A stretch of 64,000 bases of DNA from Torreya grandis (taxonomy: Eukaryota; Streptophyta; Pinopsida; Cupressales; Taxaceae): positions 251,001 to 315,000 of the forward strand of contig JARHVA010000398.1 of NCBI GenBank assembly GCA_037957365.1. The letters are read 5' to 3'. A program made the translations under genes and the position numbers. The first letter of the stretch is position 1, and every line of letters begins with the position of its first letter. Shown here one piece after another: positions 55,880 through 64,000 of this stretch. Below the pieces are notes generated by a model that was given only the letters and a program-made list of their open reading frames with translations, searched no databases and had not been told where the DNA came from.

Positions 55880-58006
55880 TGTTGGGTGAATATTTTGTCG
55901 GCCAGCTAACTAGTGACCAAAATAGTTCTTATCACCACAACATAGGGAGATTGGTCATCCAAATGTGTAGGTTTACTACATCACAAGGGGACAAATCTCT
56001 CCTCTCATCAAGGGGAGGTTCCTTATTAAATATGCAGAGCTATATATAATATGAATAAGTAGAAAGTAAGACATAGGGGTGAGACAAACCATCCATCTCT
56101 CTTCTTTCAAAGATGATGCACATAAAGGAGAAAATCTTGGCTATAAATGCTGAAGGCACTTCTCTTCTTTTAGAAGTGTCGCTATAGGAAACATCAGGAG
56201 TTTCTTTTAGATAGTGAAATAACCAGTGATAAAAAGGGGTGTAGTAACAACAAGATGAAACAAAGCGCAAAGTCTCCACATCAACTACCCAAAGAGTATA
56301 TCACAAAGGATAATAGGGGCACAAAGTCACCCCATAATCCTCAACACAAAAGAAAACAAAAACACAGACTGAAATCAATTATGAAAGCACAAAGTCTTCC
56401 CACAGTTGGTTTTAGGACACTTCCCTATTACCTTCACTAATTCTGCTTGCCAAATTAAATGAATAAGAACACCTTTAGAAGACTGACGTAAGAATGATCT
56501 CCTAAATTGATACAAGCCAAAATAGCACAAAGTCTATAAACAACCTGCTTTCTCATTCAGATAAAAATGAAAATGAAATTACAATCTGAGCTCAAAGTCT
56601 CAGTCTTCTTCTTTCAAAATGGGCAGAGTTTCACTTCTGATAAGGGGAAGATCTCCCTTGTAACAAATGAGAGATTAAAATAAATAGGGGAAGAAAGGAG
56701 GCCTTTTGGCACCCTTTTCACAAATGACCCATGCGCATTCCCATCATTGGGAAGAGCACACTGCTTAAACATCATATGAGAAATTATGGGCTGCATCATT
56801 TGTCATTTGCACCTCCTAATGATCAATTCATAGACATTGTATCACCTACTAGAGTAACTCCTTGAGTCGACACCTCATTTTACCACTTGGATGCTTTGTC
56901 CATTTTTGCACTTGGTCTTTCTTCTGATTTCAATAAGTGACATGTGGTGCATTCCACTACTGAAATAGGTAGGACACATGGCAACATCCGCTGAGTTTAT
57001 AGAAGCTTTACGCATCCTCTGAAGGTCCTATGAAAGAGGACATATGTCAGCTTCCACTCTCTTTAGCAACAATACAAAAGCATTTGGGACTCATTTGGAT
57101 TCATCACGGATGATGACACTTGTCAGCTTCCACTGAGCTCTGCAAGGGATACGTGGCACGTTCCACTACCTTTAGAGAAAACATGTCAGAGACCTCCGCA
57201 TTGGCTACTTGGCACCCTTTGCAGAACTGCTTTCCCTAGTGTAAATTTTGACATTCACAGGCTTGTCACAACTTGAAATTTCTTTGGCTTTTCCTTTGCT
57301 TTGGCTTTTCTTCTGCTCCCTTTCCTCGGTATTTTTCATGGATATTTTCCTGCGGACAAAAAGTTTGCAAGAATTGCCTTGCCTGCTTCTTCAAATTTTC
57401 TCTCTGGGTGAATTCCTTTGGACAAAAGGTCCAAATGAATTTTGCCTTAACATTTTTCCAAAAAAATCTTCCTAAGAGAATTCTTCATTATTTTGGTTCA
57501 ACGGTTCAATGGTTCAAGGGCTCATTCTCGTTATTTGGCTAAGTCCTTTTGATCTTTTACACCAAGCCCATTGAACCCATTGAACCTTTGAACCAAAATG
57601 GTCCAAAGTTAAATGGTTTAAACCTTTATCCTTTATCATTCACCGATTGAACTCTTTTGATTGAACTGAGGCACTGAACCAATCTTGAAAATGACCAAGT
57701 GCTAGAAACTTGTTCTTTTGAGAGCTTGCTTCTTTCCTGTAGAGTCCATAGAAATCAACCTGTGAAGCCCATAGAACTTGGCTTGTAGAGTCCATAGGTT
57801 TTCTTCCCGCAGAGTCCATAGATTCAAGCCTACAGAGTCTGTATATTTAAGCCTGTAGAGTCTGTAGATTTTTGGAAAGCTTGAAAAAGAAGGAAGTTGA
57901 AAGCTTAGAATAAATTTTGAGAAGGGAAGAGAGAAGTTTTTGTCCTGTAGGACCAAGATAGCTCATATGTTGTTCCAAAAATGAGTGACATTTTTGGGGA
58001 CCAACA
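55880..58006 (-). repeat. Tat-2 5' LTR, 2127 bp
   Basis: Starts TGTTGGGTGAATATTTTG five bases from the primer site and ends GGGACCAACA. Same internal repeats as the other LTR (57493-57630 and 57740-57870). Confidence 0.97.
56038..56058 (-). promoter_or_regulatory. Candidate TATA box of the Tat-2 LTR
   Basis: On the minus strand the tract reads TTCATATTATATATAGC-like, about 160 bases before the LTR's 3' end. It is conserved in the other LTR at 47703-47720. Position and composition fit a core promoter with a short R-U5, but no transcript evidence is visible. Confidence 0.4.
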
Positions 58007-58011
58007 TAAAT

Positions 58012-58357
58012 AACAATGTGGGTATGGCATGTATCCTTCATTAGATCCCTAGGCTGACTATTTTGAGCACCCTTATTTTAGCTTCAAGGTGATGATCATC
58101 AAGCTTCAAAGTTTAGTACTCAACTATAACCTTCAGATGGCCTTACTTTTTATTGATGTTCATTCCTCTATTCCCTTTCAACATCCACCTAATGTTCTAG
58201 TGATTCCATTCAAAATATTATTATACATGCTACTATTAAAGCACAAAAAGAAGTGGAAGTAGTAAAGAATGCATGGACATGCTTCCATCTGGTCTTATAC
58301 ATATTTTTGATATTTAATTTTTCACATGTTTTGAGGGTGAACATATCGAGGATGGAA
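58012..58357 (+). mobile_element. Element C copy 2, right part of interior
   Basis: Resumes the homology with element C copy 1 (about 23010-23298): GGCATGTATCCTT, GATGATCATCA, GGACATGCTTCCATCTGGTC and CATATTTTTGATAT, ending in a purine-rich GAGGATGGAAT before the LTR. Joining 47542 to 58012 restores the order of copy 1, so Tat-2 inserted into this element. Confidence 0.8.
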
Positions 58358-58695
58358 TTTAATATACCTAGTTAAGGAAATATAATGTATATTTGGGCTA
58401 GAATAATAGAATGTAATAGTAGTGAATAATAATGAATAGTAAGGAATAGTAATAATAATACCACATTCATAGAAATGAAGAGTGGGATAGATTAGATTAG
58501 CATAAATATAGGGGTATAGGTTAGTGTAAGGCATCTAAGTAAAATATATCAATTAGAGTCAAATACTTTAATAAGGAGGTAGCCCCCTCAAAGTGAGAAG
58601 TGATTCAGAGTGATTCCTTCCACAAAAGGAATAAAATATTAATATATTTAATATTTGTGTATATTTTGTATATGTGAGATATTAGGTTCTCGACA
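58358..58695 (+). repeat. Element-C 3' LTR (copy 4), 338 bp
   Basis: TTAATATACCTAG at the start (TG changed to TT) to TTCTCGACA at the end. It aligns with 21423-21753 throughout and with 23299-23557 over the first ~260 bases. Confidence 0.8.
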
Positions 58696-60100
58696 ATTTA
58701 TTTCAGTTGATCAAATCGATTAACTTTTAATTTCACTATTATGTATGAACCTCCTCCACAATTTTTATTAGGATTCACGTGGTTTGGATAATTTCTATCA
58801 CCATCATGACTAAAGGTAATTATTAGGTAAGAGACAAGACAAAGATTACTAGTTCCAACCACATTATTTATTTTTGTGGTGGTTTTTAATTCAAGATCAA
58901 TGACTTAGACTTCATTGAACCATTTTATCTAGTGAACTACAAGTATATAATTAAATCAATCCATTGATCTATTGAGTATTATTTGAGTTCATAACTATAG
59001 GTCAATGATTTTATGGGAATCATAATTCAGTTGGGGCTATGGTGTTGACATGAATTTATCTATTTACAAGGGCTCTAATAACCTAAAACCATATCCACAA
59101 TTCCTTTAGGGACATATTTGGTGGTGAAATATATAATATTATCCAAGATTAGGTAGATCTAATCCATTCTTCTTAAATCATAGTCATCTATATAATATTT
59201 ATAATAGGCTTCCAAATGTAGCATGTGTTTATGTGGCACATATCATAAGGTGAGGTTTGGTGTGCCCCTTATTTTTGAAAAAAAAAACCATTTGTATGAG
59301 GATGCAAATGGAAATGCAAGATCATTGTCTCAATCTTGTAATAATCTTTGGTGTTTTGGCAGGTATAGTGACCATGTGTGATTGGAAAATAAATATTGCC
59401 ATGCACCTCTTTATACTCCTTTTGTGAGCCTAGAATATATTCCTACATTAATATATCAATAGTATCTTATCACTTAAAATCCTTTGGATTCTAAATTTTA
59501 TTCCATAAAATTCACCTATCCTAACATAGATAAACTCAAAGAACTAGATGAAGTAATTCATGTATTATATGACAATATCAACATCTTCCTTTGGTATCTT
59601 TGTTCATCAATCCTTGACAAGTGCCTATACTATCCTTATGGATAATGCATTATTGACACATATAAAATGTTTTTTACTTTCCTTCAAAATTAGTTTTGTA
59701 TAATACTCATGCACTTTGGTTAGAATACCAAAGCTTCCTATGGACTGAAGCTAGGAAACACTCATAAAATTATCAAATAGTATACTAGGTATGAAGTCCC
59801 ATAAAATTTCATTATGATATTTATAATTTTGATATTCCTATGAAAATAATCACTGATGATGCTTCCCAAATCAACAAATTTATTTTTGGCACAAATGAGG
59901 CTCATCACTAAGAACATCCAAGGATGAAACTTTTTTGTGGTCTTATTACCTACTACCCTGTTGAGAAGGGTAATCATGTTTAAAAATTCATCCTTGAAAG
60001 ATTATCTAGATAAATTATTGGTAGCTTTGGAAATCCTCTCCTATTATGTTTCAACCACTCAACATTCATGGTCAAAAAGTGTTGATCAAGGTTCTTATCC
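58696..60100. other. AT-rich stretch, no gene recognised
   Basis: Probably the 3' part (LTR or untranslated region) of the third Tat-type element, given the minus-strand integrase that follows, but no LTR partner is inside the window. A TTCACGTGGTTTGG phrase at 58773-58786 is LTR-like wording. Confidence 0.35.
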
Positions 60101-61049
60101 CAATGATATTTCCCAACCTTATCAATCTTCTTTGAATACATGTCCCAAAGTTGAATATAGAAATTAATATAAATGGATTTGATTTATATCTTGGCCATAA
60201 CCACATTTCCTATGGACCAAATTTCCTTGGTATCTATATCATAGTGTTCTGCAAAACTAAACATTAAGTTTATGATTGGATGGATACTGCAAAATTAGCA
60301 ACTTTTGGTAGACCGCTTTGTGATAGGAGGGTAGGCATCGTGTTAGGTGATTCTACATTATTTCTCTTGTGAAATCATTCCAAATTAACATGGCCAATCT
60401 AAGTGTCACCAATTTAAATCACATCAGTCTCAAGTATGAATATGGGATGAAAACCCATATATTTGAACTTCATATTTTATCCTTTGGTATTAAATAAGGT
60501 AGCCTTAGTGAGATATAGTATATTTTTTATGGGTCTATAGGTATAAAAAAGATATGTGGATGAAATGAAAATGTGAAAATGGTCTTGAAAAAGTGAATTT
60601 AACCATAAAAAACTATTATATGAGCCTATAAGAGCTGGGCAGAACTTTGGTCTACCCAAGGTATGTTAATCTTCCATTTTCATGTTAAATACACAAAACT
60701 CACTCAAAATTACATGACTCTTTTCTCAGTTAATTTTCTATATCCATCATCATATATAACTTGATCTAGTTGAAGATTTTCTAATTACAAAGAGATGGGA
60801 ATCACCACGTTAGTTCCATATATAAACTTGAAAGGATAAGCCCATATTTCTATTTTGGGAGATATGTAATTAGCCTAAAGAAAATTATACAACCTCTTCT
60901 ACTAATTTCTTTTGTTCTCATCTAAAATCCTGCAAACAATGGTCACGATGTTCTTATTACTTGATCCTATTTTACCATTGCCTTAAGGGTAATAACTAGA
61001 TTGAGATAAGGAGATATCATATCCATATTAGAACCTTATGAGCTTATAT

Positions 61050-61420
61050 GAATAAAAATGTATGTGTTTTATATGTTAATATTCTATGGTACACAAACTT
61101 AACTAGTATATTCTCTTTGATGAAATTACACACTATGTTAGAAGTAGTGGATCTTACTAGAATTTCCTTAACCCACTTTGTGAAATAATCCATGGTCATC
61201 AACACATGTATCTATCGCACACTTGAGTGAGGATTCAAAGTACCAATGAAGTCTAATTCTAACTATTGGAATGGATATTAAATTACTATAAGACTGAGGG
61301 TAAATTTTGTAAGCTTGGTCCTTCCAAAAAAAGATAAAAAGTTTCACATTTTGAAACCTAATCTTGTGTGTCTTAGAATAACATTAGCTAGAAGTAGTGA
61401 GATTGTATAATATTGAATGT
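61050..61420 (-). pseudogene. Tat-3 integrase core, degraded
   Basis: Element-sense reading gives LELDFIGTLNPHSS (first catalytic Asp) followed by MTMDYFTKWVKEILVRSTTS and CNFIKENI, matching the start of a gypsy integrase core. The second Asp and Glu positions further down cannot be placed with confidence. Confidence 0.75.
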
Positions 61421-62259
61421 TGTAACAAGCAAGTAAATTTACCCAAAACAAGATTTGTTGTGAAAGTAATATATAAATAAATTTTGATTTTCTTTATCAT
61501 CACACCTAAAAAAAGTTCCATCAATGAATTTCTTAAATAGAATAGTGTCCTAAATCACGTATCTAGTAGCCTTAAGCTTGATTTTTCTTTTTTATTTTGT
61601 ATTTAGGTGAGAAGGACATTATACATAATATAGGAAAAATGAAATGTCTAAATACCACTTTTCAATGGATTCACTAAATGATACAAGTGGAGATTAATTT
61701 CTCTTTCCTTTATTGAGATCTTATTCTTTAGATTCTCTCTAAGCATCAACTTGTTCTGATATCAACTGATAGAGGCTTTATCCACTAACTAGCATAGTGG
61801 GTTTGATGTATAAGTCTTATTATTTCACCTTAGAAATCCATTATCCTCACTTACAAACCAATATCTTACTTTTTAAAAATTGATATGAAAACTAAGTCTG
61901 GGACCATCACCAACTTGTGATAATTCAGGATGTAAAATATAAAGAGTTTCATAGCCTTGACTATAGCATATGCATGATTCTAAATAAAATAATATTTGGG
62001 CTCATTATATTTCCATATATAAATCAATAAGGCAATGGGGACTCAATATTATCCTCGTTATTTTTTACTAGGATAGCTGACAATGTATGATATAAAGAGT
62101 ACTAGTATACAAAGAAATAATTTTGGAAATCTAGACATACCAGCATAGGGCCATTAGAAATAGAGTTTTTTATTTCACTAAATAATTTTTTCCATAATCA
62201 CTCCACTTTAAAAAAATTTCCTCACATCATCTAATAAATATTCCTAATGAATTCATAAA

Positions 62260-62960
62260 AATTAGGCACAATCCTTTTTTTAAAATCCAAATTAATAAAA
62301 ATTGAGTGCATTCTAAGTTTACTAGTAGGAAGAGATAACTTCTAGATTGATTTGACCCTTTTAGGGTTAGTTTTAGTAACTTATTTGGAAACTATATCAG
62401 CAAATAATTTTTATTTATATTACCACATATGTTGGCTTATTCAAAATCAACAAGATGCCATGAGTTCACCATATTTCAAAAAACATCTTTAAATGTTTGT
62501 AATGATCGTCTTATCTTTTTTAAGAAGGCATTGAGGTATTTAAGATAGATCACTATGTTATTATTCTTAATATCATTGATATATAGGTTCATTTCCCTGT
62601 ATAAAGTGGCTCAAGTGTTGATGAGACTAAATGACATCCTTTCATATGTGAACATTCTATATGGAGTCATAAAAAATTTCTTATGTTGATCCTAGAGAGA
62701 CACTATCACTTTATTATATCTAGATAAACCATCAATCATGGGCATCATCTTATATCCCATAACTACTTGTACAATATTATTTATTATTGAAAATGGGTAA
62801 TTGACCTTGACAAGGCTTGGTTTAGGTTGAAAATATCAATGTAAAATCTTATTTCTCCACTCTTTTTTCTCATGGGTATAATGTCTACCACCCATGTGGA
62901 ATGATGGATTGGTATGATGATTATGACATCCATAATATTCTTTTATCTCTTCTAAGAATG
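62260..62960 (-). pseudogene. Tat-3 reverse transcriptase, degraded
   Basis: HHSTWVVDIIPMRKKSGEIRF and an IFNLNQAL piece (62800-62920), an eroded MIDGLSRYN-like piece (about 62730) and an F-x-Y-E-R-M-x-F piece (62640-62670) follow in order. The YxDD active site lies in a heavily changed region near 62560 (VIYLKYLNAF), where the Asp pair is lost. Confidence 0.75.
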
Positions 62961-63639
62961 TACCTATAATATTTAGATTTTAGTGTCTTTACTTTTGCTT
63001 AGAATGATTGACACCTAACTTGAAAGGAGTTTCATGGTGCATCTCTTTGGGTTTGATTTTTTTTAAATTTGCATAAAACTAGGTAAAAACATCTTTATAC
63101 AAAATCAAAATAACTATAAACCTCCTATGTTCCTCTTTTGAATAATATTTACATACTGAGTATTTTCACCAGTGTTGATATTCACTTTCTCATACTTAGA
63201 AGATCCTTCAGGTTCCTATTGAATATTATTATTATTTGTATATCAATCATTATTATCAAACAGTTCCTCAAATGAAACTAATCACTTTGTAAATTTTACC
63301 AATTTAATTGTATATCTTGTTGTCTTTTAATTTATTTTCTTTAGAATGGAGTTGACCTTTAGTATAATTTTTAGTAGTATCTTTGTTGACTTGAGAATGG
63401 GATCCTCTATATTTGAATAAATTTATAGAAATATAAATTATTAAAGTTATATGCTTTATATAGGAAATCAAAAACTTTCTCCTCATTATTGAACACCTGC
63501 CAAATTTTTGAGTTATCTGCTATGTTTTTTAATTAAATCAATTCAATGGTGCATCTATCTTTATATATTACCATATGAGTTATTATCAAGGATGTAGACA
63601 TGTCCAATGAATCTTCTTTCTTTTTATCCTCTCTTTGCA

Positions 63640-63960
63640 TAGTATTAATGTAGAAGTCTTTTAAAACCTCAAAATAATCCCAAACTTTGTTTTTATAGCT
63701 CCTTAATCAATCATTCTTCAACTGATATTGGTTATATACTTGTTTGAATATCATATATGCATATCCTTAACCTCAAATATTTTTCATACCAATTTATTCC
63801 ACCACTTGAAATAACATAAGTATCATTTCACATTCAACCACATTATTTGTAAATTTAAATTGGAGCTTATATGATAATGGAAACAATTCATTTTGAGGAT
63901 AAATTAGAACAACTCTAGCACTCGATCTTATGAATAAATAGCTTCTATCAAACTCTAAAG
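63640..63960 (-). pseudogene. Tat-3 plant-type RNase H, upstream of RT, degraded
   Basis: Element-sense reading: SARVVLIYPQNELFPLSYKL, then FTNNVVECEMIL (the N-N-x-A-E-Y-E-A-L word with Cys for Tyr), and YNQYQLKND with KNKVWDYFEVLKDFY. It is collinear with the Tat-2 domain at 52926-53420 and on the same side of RT. Confidence 0.75.
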
Positions 63961-64000
63961 TCCATAGATAATTTATGTCACCTTAAACAAGTTCATTAAT

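Larger units (their letters stand above)
47538..58011 (-). mobile_element. Ty3/gypsy retrotransposon Tat-2 with exact target duplication
   Basis: A 10.46-kb minus-strand element with LTRs 47543-49676 and 55880-58006, both TGTTGG...CCAACA, flanked by a perfect 5-bp duplication TAAAT (47538-47542 and 58007-58011). Order in element sense: gag, protease, plant-type RNase H, RT, Ty3-type RNase H, integrase. So the extra RNase H lies between protease and RT, unlike Tat-1. LTRs differ by roughly 7-8% over the first ~205 bases, so it is older than Tat-1. Many stops, and at least one frameshift in RT. Confidence 0.95.
60101..64000 (-). mobile_element. Third Tat-type element (Tat-3), strongly decayed, runs off the window
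   Basis: Minus-strand pol remains in the order plant-type RNase H (63640-63960), RT (62260-62960), Ty3-type RNase H (about 61900-62170) and integrase (about 60900-61420). Order and wording follow Tat-2, not Tat-1. Nearly every motif has a stop or substitution, so it is much older than Tat-2. Protease, gag and the 5' LTR would lie beyond 64000. Confidence 0.75.

Noticed and set aside
57248..57542. Plus-strand Phe-rich frames in the Tat-2 LTR suggesting a membrane protein
   Set aside because: They lie in LTR sequence, antisense to the element, and are not open in the other LTR at the same place.

Overview
The window looks like intergenic DNA from a seed plant with a large, repeat-rich genome. 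No intact host gene, tRNA, rRNA or CRISPR array was seen. Almost everything recognisable is a transposable element at some stage of decay. The mix (Ty3/gypsy Tat-type elements with two RNase H domains, Ty1/copia, L1-type LINEs with a DUF4283 ORF1, and non-autonomous LTR elements) is plant-specific. The AT-rich, slowly decayed, nested landscape suggests a gymnosperm; that is an inference, not shown by any marker gene.

Layout. 1-8600: old minus-strand Ty3/gypsy remnant (integrase, RNase H, RT, spacer, gag). 9650-11440: plus-strand LINE remnant with ORF1 and a 3' end but no reverse transcriptase. 11747-17516: minus-strand Ty1/copia element with both LTRs and an initiator-Met-type primer site. 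17517-18995: rearranged stretch with a 58-bp inverted repeat and an unrecognised minus-strand fossil frame. 18996-23557: cluster of ~335-bp LTRs of a small non-autonomous element, one LTR apparently split by a second ORF1-only LINE. 23745-29606: ~5.9-kb non-autonomous element with ~1-kb LTRs and a charged coiled-coil-like frame. 30245-44440: best-preserved element, a 14.2-kb Tat-type Ty3/gypsy element (called Tat-1 here) with two 1403-bp LTRs. 44446-47542: flanking repeats. 47543-58006: 10.5-kb Ty3/gypsy element (Tat-2) with 2.1-kb LTRs and an exact TAAAT target duplication, nested in a second copy of the small non-autonomous element. 58358-58695: that copy's 3' LTR. About 60100-64000: a third, strongly decayed Tat-type pol running off the window.

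The elements are layered. Tat-1 is the youngest datable one: about 14 differences in the first ~440 bp of its LTR pair, 13 of them transitions. Its two reading frames carry 15 in-frame stops, each reachable by one C-to-T change, as expected for a methylated, silenced element. Its LTRs and leader carry clusters of the CpG-rich palindrome CCGACGTCGG, and one LTR end folds into a perfect 9-bp hairpin.

There is no multi-gene host system here. The most informative biology is in element architecture: different RNase H arrangements side by side, LINEs that appear to consist of ORF1 plus tail, and regulatory-looking repeat arrays inside LTRs.
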